DNA of 6,829 bases from Pseudomonadota bacterium (GTDB taxonomy: Bacteria; Pseudomonadota; Alphaproteobacteria; Azospirillales; Azospirillaceae), in assembly GCA_023412175.1 (NCBI GenBank), contig JAEYOB010000096.1, positions 1 to 6,829 on the forward strand, read 5' to 3'. The position numbers and the translations under genes were made by a program. Position 1 is the stretch's first letter. Every line of letters starts with the position of its first letter. Below, piece after piece: positions 1-6,829 of the stretch. Under the pieces are notes generated by a model that saw only the letters and a list, made by a program, of their open reading frames with translations, was not told the origin of the DNA and searched no databases.

Positions 1-141
1 GGCCTGCCCGGCGGCTGCCCGCTGCGGCTGCGCTGCCCGCGGGCGCGCGACGCCTGCGCCGACAACGTCCCGGTGCTGGAGACGGTGCGGCCCGGCCACC
101 GCGTGGCCTGCCATTACTGGGACGAGCCGGAGGTTGGCTGA
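1..141 (+). CDS. Oligo/dipeptide ABC transporter ATP-binding protein, C-terminal fragment
   Basis: The reading frame is open from base 1 to TGA at 139-141, giving the last 46 residues of a gene that begins outside the window. The fragment matches the C-terminal oligo_HPY extension of Dpp/Opp-type ATPases: a GCPLRLRCPRA block, then a GHRVACHYW block. Cysteines fall at fragment residues 6, 12, 19 and 37. This is the four-cysteine pattern found in this extension, which in some family members binds an iron-sulfur cluster. The protein would sit on the cytoplasmic face of the membrane and power peptide or related solute import. The ATPase core (Walker A/B, signature) lies upstream and cannot be checked, and the fragment does not tell DppD/OppD from DppF/OppF. 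Other transporter subunits would be expected to the left. Confidence 0.85.
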   Translation, partial: GLPGGCPLRLRCPRARDACADNVPVLETVRPGHRVACHYWDEPEVG

Positions 142-162
142 GGGTGGGGGCCGAGGGTGGGG
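140..162 (+). repeat. G-rich tandem repeat with G-quadruplex pattern
   Basis: GAGGGTGGGG occurs twice (140-149 and 153-162, period 13). Together the copies give four G-runs (142-144, 146-150, 155-157, 159-162) with loops of 1, 4 and 1 bases, which fits the short-loop pattern of a parallel G-quadruplex. Two further G-runs follow at 169-171 and 175-178. The repeat begins on the stop codon of the transporter gene, so in mRNA it would lie at the start of the 3' untranslated region. Folding is inferred, not shown. Confidence 0.55.
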
Positions 163-306
163 AGCTGAGGGCATGGGGACAATACGCCGCACCCCGCCGG
201 GCACGCTCCGCCGCTCCCCGCGATCCAGGCCACATTCCAGGGTTGCCGACGATGTGATATCTGATGTGGCCTCCCGGGGGCGACCCCTTCAGCAGCGCGC
301 GCACCG

Positions 307-2187
<1,881 letters not shown>

Positions 2188-2189
2188 CC

Positions 2190-2220
2190 AAAGAAAAAGC
2201 CCCTCCCTGGCGGGAGGGGC
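2190..2220 (-). terminator. Rho-independent terminator of ahcY
   Basis: A perfect 9-bp stem (2199-2207 with 2212-2220, loop 2208-2211) is followed on the minus strand by TTTTTCTTT (2198 to 2190). It lies about 25 bp past the ahcY stop. On the plus strand the same stem is not followed by T residues, so it should stop leftward transcription only. Confidence 0.9.
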
Positions 2221-2245
2221 CCAGTCGTGCGGGACTGTAAACCGC

Positions 2246-3544
2246 TTAGTAGCGGTAATGGTCGGGCTTGTACGGGCCCTCGGCGCTGACGCCGATGTAG
2301 CTGGCCTGCTTGTCGGTCAGCGTGGTCAGCTTGGCGCCGATCTTGTCGAGGTGCAGGCGGGCGACCTTCTCGTCGAGGTGCTTCGGCAGCACGTAGACCT
2401 TGCGCTCGTAGTTGGCGGCGTTGTTCCACAGCTCGATCTGCGCCAGCACCTGGTTGGTGAAGGAGGCGCTCATCACGAAGCTCGGGTGGCCGGTGGCGCA
2501 GCCCAGGTTCACCAGGCGGCCCTTGGCCAGCACGATCAGGCGCTTGCCGTCGGGGAACACCACCTCGTCGACCTGCGGCTTCACCTCTTCCCACACCAGG
2601 TTCTTCAGCGAGTCGATCTGGATCTCGCTGTCGAAGTGGCCGATGTTGCAGACGATGGCGCGATCCTTCATGGCGCGCATGTGGTCGAGCGTGATGACGT
2701 CCACGTTGCCGGTCGCCGTGACGAAGATGTCGCCGAGCGGCGCCGCCTCGTCCATGGTGATGACCTGATAGCCTTCCATGGCGGCCTGGAGGGCGTTGAT
2801 CGGGTCGATCTCGGTGACCATCACGCGGGCGCCCTGGCTGCGCAGCGAGGCGGCCGAGCCCTTGCCCACGTCGCCGTAGCCGGCGACCACGGCGACCTTG
2901 CCGGCCACCATCACGTCGGTGGCGCGCTTGATGCCGTCCACCAGCGACTCGCGGCAGCCGTACAGGTTGTCGAACTTCGACTTGGTGACGCTGTCGTTGA
3001 CGTTGATGGCGGGCACCTTCAGCGTGCCGGCCTTCATCATCTCATACAGGCGGTGCACGCCGGTGGTGGTCTCCTCCGACAGGCCGCGCACGTCGTCCAG
3101 CATCGAGGGGTACTTGTCGTGCATGATCTGCGTGACATCGCCGCCGTCGTCCAGGATCATGTTCGGCGTCCAGCCGTCCGGACCCTTCAGGGTCTGCTCG
3201 ATGCACCACCAGAACTCCTCCTCCGTCTCGCCCTTCCAGGCGAAGACCGGGATGCCGGCGGCGGCGATGGCGGCGGCGGCGTGGTCCTGGGTCGAGAAGA
3301 TGTTGCACGACGACCAGCGCACGGTGGCGCCCAGCGCGGTCAGCGTCTCGATCAGCACGGCGGTCTGGATCGTCATGTGCAGGCAGCCGACGATGCGCGC
3401 GCCCTTCAGCGGCTTGGAATCGCCGTACTCGTTGCGCAGCGCCATCAGGCCGGGCATCTCGGTCTCGGCGATGGTGATCTCCTTGCGACCCCAATCGGCG
3501 AGGCTGATGTCCTTGACCTTGTAGTCCGTAAAGCTGGCGGCCAT
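2246..3544 (-). CDS. ahcY: Adenosylhomocysteinase (S-adenosyl-L-homocysteine hydrolase)
   Basis: This cytosolic NAD-dependent enzyme reversibly splits S-adenosylhomocysteine into adenosine and homocysteine, clearing the by-product of methyltransferases and feeding the methionine cycle. The protein is 432 residues, the same length as the human enzyme. By comparison with the human enzyme, the catalytic residues are all present: His56 (in CLHM), Asp133 (ILDDGGD), Glu158 (SEETT), Lys188, Asp192 and Asn193 (TKSKFDN). The NAD fold shows GYGDVGKG at 222-229, with Glu245 (TEIDP) for the ribose. The C-terminal KPDHYRY carries Lys426 and Tyr430, which reach the partner subunit's cofactor. The ATG at 3544 is chosen because AGGAG lies 8 nt upstream; an in-frame TTG at 3562 would place that site inside the gene. 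It lies 117 bp downstream of the MFS gene on the same strand but has its own promoter and operator, and it ends in a strong terminator. Confidence 0.98.
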   Translation of the reverse strand: MAASFTDYKVKDISLADWGRKEITIAETEMPGLMALRNEYGDSKPLKGARIVGCLHMTIQTAVLIETLTALGATVRWSSCNIFSTQDHAAAAIAAAGIPVFAWKGETEEEFWWCIEQTLKGPDGWTPNMILDDGGDVTQIMHDKYPSMLDDVRGLSEETTTGVHRLYEMMKAGTLKVPAINVNDSVTKSKFDNLYGCRESLVDGIKRATDVMVAGKVAVVAGYGDVGKGSAASLRSQGARVMVTEIDPINALQAAMEGYQVITMDEAAPLGDIFVTATGNVDVITLDHMRAMKDRAIVCNIGHFDSEIQIDSLKNLVWEEVKPQVDEVVFPDGKRLIVLAKGRLVNLGCATGHPSFVMSASFTNQVLAQIELWNNAANYERKVYVLPKHLDEKVARLHLDKIGAKLTTLTDKQASYIGVSAEGPYKPDHYRY

Positions 3545-3552
3545 CGCTGCGT

Positions 3553-3557
3553 CTCCT
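3553..3557 (-). promoter_or_regulatory. Ribosome binding site deciding the ahcY start
   Basis: AGGAG on the minus strand stands 8 nt before ATG 3544. It supports that start over the in-frame TTG at 3562. Confidence 0.8.
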
Positions 3558-3575
3558 GGCAAAAAAGCATCCGTT

Positions 3576-3597
3576 GGGGCGGCGCGACGCCTTCCCC
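3576..3597 (-). other. Leader hairpin upstream of ahcY
   Basis: In the ahcY 5' untranslated region, GGGG (3597-3594) pairs with CCCC (3579-3576) and GGCG (3591-3588) with CGCC (3584-3581), closing a 3-nt loop with a small internal loop. A run of six T lies 9 nt downstream on the minus strand (3566-3561), then the ribosome binding site. The run is too far from the stem for a classical terminator. It does not match the SAH riboswitch pattern as far as can be judged by eye. Confidence 0.4.
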
Positions 3598-3637
3598 TTC
3601 ATGGCGGCCCATGTAGCAGCCGCCCTGTCAGCACGCA

Positions 3638-3665
3638 AGCATAAAGATATCTTTATGTTTGTCAG
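3638..3665 (-). promoter_or_regulatory. Putative sigma70-type promoter of ahcY
   Basis: On the minus strand, CTGACA (3665-3660, five of six matches to TTGACA) and TATGCT (3643-3638, four of six to TATAAT) are separated by 16 nt. The predicted transcript start is about 3630, leaving a leader of roughly 85 nt. The -35 element overlaps the TGA stop of the upstream MFS gene (3664-3662). The 18-bp palindrome fills the spacer. The promoter is inferred from sequence only. Confidence 0.6.
3640..3657. promoter_or_regulatory. 18-bp perfect palindrome, probable SahR operator
   Basis: CATAAAGATATCTTTATG is its own reverse complement over all 18 positions and stands out as AT-rich in a GC-rich region. 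It lies between the candidate -35 and -10 elements of ahcY, where a bound dimer would block RNA polymerase. SahR, an ArsR-family regulator of methionine-cycle genes in Proteobacteria, senses S-adenosylhomocysteine and is known to control ahcY. My recollection is that its sites contain an AAAGATATCTTT-like core. The regulator gene itself is not in the window. Confidence 0.75.
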
Positions 3666-4840
3666 CTAGCCTTTTCGGCGGAACCCCATCGGTCAGCCGC
3701 CGGGCGGACGAGCGCCGCGCCCAGCATCAGGAACACGGCCCCCAGCGCCACCACCCCGGCGGCGCCGAACAGTGCGACGGCGAAGCTGCCAGTGCGCTCG
3801 ACGGCGATGCCGGCCGGCAGCGGTCCGAGGATCTGGCCAAGACCGTAGGCTGCGGTGAGCGCGCCGACCACCTTGGCGGACGCACCGCCCGACAGTTGCC
3901 GGCCCAGCGTGAAAGCCAGCGTGACGATGCCGACGAAAGTGCCGCCGAACAGCGCCGCCGCGGCGAAGGCGCCGGCCGTTCCCAGCCCGGCCAGCGGCAG
4001 CACGATGCCGACCGCCTGCACCGCGTGGGCGAGGATCAGCGCCCGCCAGGCGCCAAGCTTCCGGCCCACCGCCGCCCACAGCAGGCCGGAGGGGATGGCG
4101 GCCAGCCCGGCGACGGTCCATGCCGCCTCGCCGACGGCGGCGGTGTCCGGCGCGTGCTTCAATATTGCAACCAGAAAGGTCCCGCTGACGATATAGCCCG
4201 CCCCCTCCAGAAAATACGCCGCGGTGAGCAGCAGCAGCGGCGCCGACAGCCCGCCCGCCGCTGCGGCCACGGTCGTCGCGGCACCGTGCGGCACGTGATC
4301 GGTCACCCACAGCCAGACCGGCACGGCCAGCGCGACGCACAGCGCACCGAGCGCCAGCCAGTCGCCGTCCCAGCCCAGCCGCGCGCCGAACAGCGCCACG
4401 AAAAGGCCGGAGCCGGCGATGCCGACGCCGACGCCCGTGTACATCCAGCCGGCGCGGGACTCGGCCCCCGCCCGCACCAGGGCGTCCAGCACCATGGCGA
4501 TGCCCAGGATGAACAGCCCGGCGCTCGCCAGGCCGGACAGGAAGCGCAGCACCGACCACGCCAGGAAATCGGTGGTCAGCCCCATGCCCGCGGTGGTGGC
4601 GATGCTGACCACCAGCGCCGCGCGGAAGATCCGGGTGCGCACCGCGCCGTGCGGCACCCAGCCGGCAGCCGCCGCACCCAGGAAATAGCCGAGGTAGTTG
4701 AGCGAGGCCAGCAGCCCGGCGCCGTCTCCGCCCAGCCCGGTCGCCGCCTGCATCGCCGGCAGGATCGGGGCGTAGGCGAAGCGCCCGATGCCCATGGCGA
4801 TCACCAGGGTCAGCAGCCCACCGACCAGCACCCGTGCCAT
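3662..4840 (-). CDS. YbfB/YjiJ-family MFS transporter
   Basis: This 392-residue, strongly hydrophobic protein should be an inner-membrane major facilitator with about 12 helices. Helix 1 carries GIGRFAYAPILP (17-28) and helix 2 carries NYLGYFLG (48-55), both typical of the YbfB/YjiJ branch of the superfamily. A polar, Ala-rich stretch at about 182-198 (near HVPHGAAT) fits the cytoplasmic loop between the two six-helix halves. The substrate is unknown for this branch and is not revealed here. The ATG at 4840 is supported by GGAGGAG six nt upstream (4853-4847). The gene is divergent from fdxA and lies upstream of ahcY on the same strand; the promoter before ahcY argues against an obligate operon. 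A convincing promoter of its own was not found. Confidence 0.88.
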   Translation of the reverse strand: MARVLVGGLLTLVIAMGIGRFAYAPILPAMQAATGLGGDGAGLLASLNYLGYFLGAAAAGWVPHGAVRTRIFRAALVVSIATTAGMGLTTDFLAWSVLRFLSGLASAGLFILGIAMVLDALVRAGAESRAGWMYTGVGVGIAGSGLFVALFGARLGWDGDWLALGALCVALAVPVWLWVTDHVPHGAATTVAAAAGGLSAPLLLLTAAYFLEGAGYIVSGTFLVAILKHAPDTAAVGEAAWTVAGLAAIPSGLLWAAVGRKLGAWRALILAHAVQAVGIVLPLAGLGTAGAFAAAALFGGTFVGIVTLAFTLGRQLSGGASAKVVGALTAAYGLGQILGPLPAGIAVERTGSFAVALFGAAGVVALGAVFLMLGAALVRPAADRWGSAEKAS

Positions 4841-4949
4841 AGCGCGCTCCTCCAGCGTTGGCGAACACCATTGCGCGGTGCGTCAATCATCTCCAATGAA
4901 ATGTTCCGATGCCTCCCATCTCCGAATGTGAATGATTCGCGTGATCCGT

Positions 4950-4955
4950 TAAAAT
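4950..4955 (+). promoter_or_regulatory. Candidate -10 element for fdxA
   Basis: TAAAAT matches TATAAT at five of six positions and stands in an AT-richer patch of the MFS/fdxA gap, about 120 bp before the ferredoxin start. No good -35 hexamer lies at the right distance, so this is tentative. Confidence 0.3.
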
Positions 4956-5075
4956 CGGCAGGGTTGCAGGCACGGAGTCGGCGTGCTAGGCAACGCGCAA
5001 ATGGCGCTGTGTCGCGAATCGGGAGCCTGCCGCGCGAACGGCGACGGAACAGGCGGGTTCAGCGGAGAACAAAGC

Positions 5076-5414
5076 ATGCCCTACGTCGTCACCGAAGCCT
5101 GCATCAAGTGCAAGTACACGGACTGCGTCGAGGTCTGCCCCGTGGATTGCTTCTACGAGGGCGAGAACATGCTCGTCATCCATCCGGATGAGTGCATCGA
5201 TTGCGGCGTGTGCGAGCCGGAGTGCCCGGCGGAAGCCATCGTCCCGGACACCGACGGCATCGCGGACCAATGGATGGAGCTGAACCGCGAGTACGCGGCG
5301 AAGTGGCCCAACCTGACCCGCAAGAAGGACGCTCCCGCCGACGCCGACGCCAACAAGGGCGTGCCCGGCAAGTTCGAGAAGTTCTTCAGCCAGAATCCGG
5401 GTTCGGGCAACTGA
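5076..5414 (+). CDS. fdxA: Seven-iron ferredoxin, [3Fe-4S][4Fe-4S] FdxA type
   Basis: This small cytosolic electron carrier of 112 residues closely resembles Azotobacter vinelandii ferredoxin I. By that alignment Cys9, Cys17 and Cys50 hold the [3Fe-4S] cluster, and Cys21, Cys40, Cys43 and Cys46 hold the [4Fe-4S] cluster; Cys12 and Cys25 are non-ligand cysteines that are also conserved. The motifs [17 protein letters not shown] (9-25) and [12 protein letters not shown] (40-51) are intact. The C-terminal part (56-112) is the family's charged tail, here ending in a Phe-, Gly- and Asn-rich stretch. The ATG at 5076 is chosen because GGAG (5064-5067) lies 8 nt upstream and the protein then begins MPYVVTEAC as in its relatives. 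An in-frame GTG at 4983 would add residues without family support. Its redox partner is not encoded here. Confidence 0.96.
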   Translation: MPYVVTEACIKCKYTDCVEVCPVDCFYEGENMLVIHPDECIDCGVCEPECPAEAIVPDTDGIADQWMELNREYAAKWPNLTRKKDAPADADANKGVPGKFEKFFSQNPGSGN

Positions 5415-5436
5415 AACGCCTGAAAAGCTTGGAGTC

Positions 5437-5460
5437 GCGCCCGTACCGCGGTGCGGGCGC
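5437..5460 (+). terminator. Hairpin after fdxA, possible terminator
   Basis: GCGCCCG (5437-5443) pairs with CGGGCGC (5454-5460). Three more pairs, one of them U-G, close a CGCG tetraloop, giving a 10-bp stem starting 23 bases after the fdxA stop. No T-run follows, so it may instead be an mRNA-stabilising hairpin or a Rho-assisted end. Confidence 0.45.
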
Positions 5461-5475
5461 CTCATGCTGCTGTGC

Positions 5476-5509
5476 AAAAAAATCGGGGCTGCCATCCCAG
5501 GGCGGCAGC
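5476..5509 (-). terminator. Terminator-like inverted repeat on the minus strand
   Basis: GCTGCC (5488-5493) and GGCAGC (5504-5509) form a 6-bp stem with a 10-nt loop. Read leftward, it is followed five bases later by seven T (5482-5476). No minus-strand gene is seen to its right, so its use is unclear and it may be chance. Confidence 0.25.
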
Positions 5510-5532
5510 GGAATCCGAGCGGTTGGCTGCGT

Positions 5533-5557
5533 GTAACCTTTGTAACTTGGGCGTAAC
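5533..5557 (+). repeat. Three GTAAC direct repeats at the carD promoter
   Basis: GTAAC occurs at 5533-5537, 5542-5546 and 5553-5557, so the starts are 9 and 11 bases apart. The middle copy overlaps the -35 hexamer, the first lies just upstream of it and the third is in the spacer. The spacing, close to one helical turn, suggests a binding site for a tandem-repeat DNA-binding regulator, which is not identified. Confidence 0.45.
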
Positions 5558-5568
5558 ACGGGTATACT
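5540..5568 (+). promoter_or_regulatory. Promoter of carD
   Basis: TTGTAA (5540-5545, four of six to consensus) and TATACT (5563-5568, five of six) are separated by exactly 17 bases. This is the best sigma70-type promoter in the window. The predicted transcript start is near 5575. Confidence 0.7.
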
Positions 5569-5574
5569 CCGCGC

Positions 5575-5749
5575 CCGGAAGCCGGCCCCTGCGCCATTGC
5601 CGGTGCTCCCTGAGACAAAGAGGCTCCTCGCCTCCATCGCAGCTGCGGCGGACTCCATTCCCGCGGTGAGATGGCGGTGTCAGGGCCTTTTTCGCCCCTT
5701 CCACCGGGGCGGCAAAATGGCAAGGTCGCGAGAGTGAGAGCCAACCAAG
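5575..5749 (+). other. Long 5' leader of carD
   Basis: About 175 bases lie between the predicted start of transcription and the carD ATG. They include a CGCCCC/GGGGCG hairpin (5693-5698 with 5706-5711, 7-nt loop) just after a T5 run, and a short GAGGC/GCCTC stem near 5620-5636. No known riboswitch was recognised. An out-of-frame ATG at 5671 opens a 31-codon frame ending at 5766 across the carD start. Confidence 0.4.
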
Positions 5750-6250
5750 ATGTCGAGCAAGCTTGAGTTCGAGGCGGGTGACTTCGTGGTTTACCCGGCC
5801 CATGGCGTCGGACGAGTCGAGGGTATCGAAACCCACGTCATCGCGGGCCAAGAGATTCAGCTTTACGCGATCACCTTCGAAAAAGAGCGCATGACGCTCA
5901 AGGTGCCGGTCACCAAGGCCAAGAACTCCGGCCTGCGCCGGCTGTCCACGAAGGACCGCATCAAGGTGGCGCTTGAGACCCTTCAGGGCCGCTCCCGCAT
6001 CCGCCGCACCATGTGGAGCCGCCGCGCCCAGGAGTATGAGGCCAAGATCAACTCCGGCGATCCCGTCTCCATCGCCGAGGTGGTGCGCGACCTGTACCGC
6101 GGCACCGACCAGTCCGACCAGTCCTACAGCGAGCGCCAGATCTATCAGGCCGCGCTGGAGCGTCTGGCCCGCGAGCTGGCCGCCGTCGAGAAGATCGACG
6201 AGCTGAAGGCCACCGAGCGCCTGGAGCAGGTCCTGAAGAAGGCCGCCTGA
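5750..6250 (+). CDS. carD: CarD/CdnL-family RNA polymerase-binding transcription regulator
   Basis: This 166-residue protein binds the RNA polymerase beta subunit and steadies open promoter complexes, notably at ribosomal RNA and growth-related promoters in the species studied. The N-terminal Tudor-like RNA polymerase interaction domain is at about 6-65 (GDFVVYPAHGVGRVEGIE at its start). The basic helical C-terminal domain at about 68-166 carries Trp89 in MWSRRAQEYEAKI, corresponding to the tryptophan that wedges at the upstream edge of the bubble in mycobacterial CarD. The length and both domains are normal for the short CdnL form rather than for Mfd, which shares only the first domain. The start ATG has a modest purine-rich site, GTGAGAG, nine bases upstream. 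The gene has its own promoter and an excellent terminator. From memory, a ferredoxin gene beside carD is a recurrent arrangement in alphaproteobacteria. Confidence 0.96.
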   Translation: MSSKLEFEAGDFVVYPAHGVGRVEGIETHVIAGQEIQLYAITFEKERMTLKVPVTKAKNSGLRRLSTKDRIKVALETLQGRSRIRRTMWSRRAQEYEAKINSGDPVSIAEVVRDLYRGTDQSDQSYSERQIYQAALERLARELAAVEKIDELKATERLEQVLKKAA

Positions 6251-6281
6251 TCCGGACCGCAAGGGACCCGACGAAGAAGAG

Positions 6282-6304
6282 GGGCGGCTTCGGCCGCCCT
6301 TTTT
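6282..6304 (+). terminator. Rho-independent terminator of carD
   Basis: GGGCGGC (6282-6288) pairs perfectly with GCCGCCC (6293-6299) around a TTCG tetraloop and is followed by five T (6300-6304). The A/G-rich bases just upstream can pair with the T-run. It begins about 30 bases after the carD stop. Confidence 0.95.
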
Positions 6305-6316
6305 CGTGTTTGCGTC

Positions 6317-6338
6317 CCTTTGCCGCTTCCTTTGCCGC
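6317..6338 (+). repeat. Two CCTTTGCCGC direct repeats
   Basis: The 10-mer CCTTTGCCGC is present at 6317-6326 and 6329-6338 (period 12), with a shorter TTTGC echo at 6309-6313. The repeats lie between the carD terminator and the next start codon, in the expected upstream promoter region of that gene. Confidence 0.5.
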
Positions 6339-6350
6339 GCGCGCGCTGCT

Positions 6351-6356
6351 TACATT
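6351..6356 (+). promoter_or_regulatory. Candidate -10 element for the last gene
   Basis: TACATT matches TATAAT at four of six positions and ends five bases before ATG 6362. If it is used, the mRNA would start at or next to the start codon and be leaderless. No strong -35 hexamer is seen. Confidence 0.3.
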
Positions 6357-6361
6357 CGGGG

Positions 6362-6829
6362 ATGGCCGAAACGCACAAGTTCGCCGACCTGGGTCGCCCG
6401 CGCACCATCTGGGCAATCGGTTCGGTTCATGCTCAACCCGACCGTCTGCACGCCATCCACGAGGCGGTGGGATCCCGCTTCCGGGCCGGCGACCGGCTGG
6501 TCTATCTGGGCAACCTCCTGGGCTGGGGAGCACCGGTGCCGGAGACGGTGGACGCGGTGCTGGCTTTCCGCCGGGCGCTTCTGTCGCTTCCCGGCCTGTT
6601 CGCCACCGACATCGTCTACCTGCGCGGCAGCCAGGAGGAGATGTGGCAGAAGCTGCTTCAGCTCCAGTTCGCGCCCAACCCGCAGGAGGTGCTGGACTGG
6701 ATGATGCGCCAGGGGGTGGCGGCGACGCTGGCGGCGTACGGCGGCACGCCCGAGCAGGGGATGGCCGCGGCGCGCGGCGGGGCGATGGCGCTCGGCCGCT
6801 GGACGGCGGCGTTGCGGGCGGCCATGCAG
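6362..6829 (+). CDS. Degenerate metallophosphoesterase-like protein (5' part)
   Basis: This frame is open from ATG 6362 to the window edge, so the first 156 residues are seen and the end is missing. It follows the plan of bacterial PP2A/ApaH-like calcineurin-fold phosphatases, but the metal-binding motifs are altered. The GDxHG motif reads GSVHA (20-24), so the aspartate is serine. GDxxDRG reads GNLLGWG (50-56), so both aspartates and the arginine are lost. GNHEEM reads GSQEEM (89-94), so both asparagine and histidine are lost. The surrounding fold signals remain: LVYLG before the second motif, VYLRG before the third, and WMMRQGVAATLAAYGG (113-128), the usual W..nGG..TL.SYG segment. Only His23 of the visible metal ligands survives, so catalysis by the usual mechanism is unlikely. 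A structural or regulatory role is inferred. It follows the carD terminator; the start has only a weak GGGG before it. Confidence 0.75.
   Translation, partial: MAETHKFADLGRPRTIWAIGSVHAQPDRLHAIHEAVGSRFRAGDRLVYLGNLLGWGAPVPETVDAVLAFRRALLSLPGLFATDIVYLRGSQEEMWQKLLQLQFAPNPQEVLDWMMRQGVAATLAAYGGTPEQGMAAARGGAMALGRWTAALRAAMQ

Noticed and set aside
251..268. GATGTG direct repeat around GATATC upstream of the kinase as a promoter or operator
   Set aside because: The repeats are only six bases and no -35/-10 pair with sensible spacing was found.
3545..3562. TTG start of ahcY at 3562
   Set aside because: It would place the AGGAG site inside the coding region, and ATG 3544 has ideal spacing to it.
2258..3616. 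Long plus-strand open frame of about 450 codons opposite ahcY
   Set aside because: It is a shadow of the GC-rich ahcY gene, its translation is rich in Val, His, Ala and Asp with no family signal, and ahcY has all catalytic residues.
3545..3635. SAH riboswitch in the ahcY leader
   Set aside because: The conserved core expected of that riboswitch could not be found by eye, and a DNA operator already explains the control.
4983..5075. N-terminal extension of the ferredoxin from a GTG at 4983
   Set aside because: The added residues have no counterpart in FdxA proteins, and a ribosome site supports ATG 5076.
3659..5191. Long plus-strand open frame of 510 codons opposite the MFS gene
   Set aside because: The translation is low-complexity (Arg, Gln, Gly, Pro), it runs into fdxA out of frame, and the minus-strand MFS protein has clear family motifs and a good ribosome site.

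Overview
This GC-rich window reads as the chromosome of an alphaproteobacterium, most like the Rhodospirillales/Azospirillum side of the class. That placement is inferred from codon use, a PAS_7-type histidine kinase, a seven-iron FdxA ferredoxin next to a CarD/CdnL regulator, and a SahR-like operator at ahcY. No mobile element, rRNA, tRNA, CRISPR array or integration scar was seen, and the window looks like ordinary core genome.

Layout. At 1-141 (+) is the 3' end of an oligo/dipeptide ABC transporter ATPase gene, followed directly by a G-quadruplex-like tandem repeat. At 307-2187 (+) is a soluble sensor histidine kinase with three PAS-like regions. Convergent to it, and separated by a terminator that works only leftward, lies ahcY at 2246-3544 (-), encoding S-adenosylhomocysteine hydrolase. 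Its promoter carries a perfect 18-bp palindrome. Upstream of ahcY on the same strand is a YbfB-type MFS transporter (3662-4840). Divergent from that, on the + strand, are fdxA (5076-5414), carD (5750-6250, own promoter and strong terminator) and the start of a last gene (6362 to the window end).

How the genes relate. There is no single pathway. ahcY serves the activated-methyl cycle and appears to be separately controlled by a repressor sensing S-adenosylhomocysteine. fdxA and carD are neighbours but have a 335-base gap between them. That gap holds a terminator-like hairpin, a second inverted repeat next to an A7 run, a good sigma70-type promoter with three GTAAC repeats, and a leader of about 175 nt, so carD is probably an independent unit. 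The kinase has no response regulator in the window.

The most unusual items are two. The last gene looks like a calcineurin-type metallophosphoesterase/PP2A-like phosphatase in which almost all metal ligands have been replaced, so it is probably a pseudoenzyme. The other is the operator palindrome sitting exactly between the -35 and -10 elements of ahcY.
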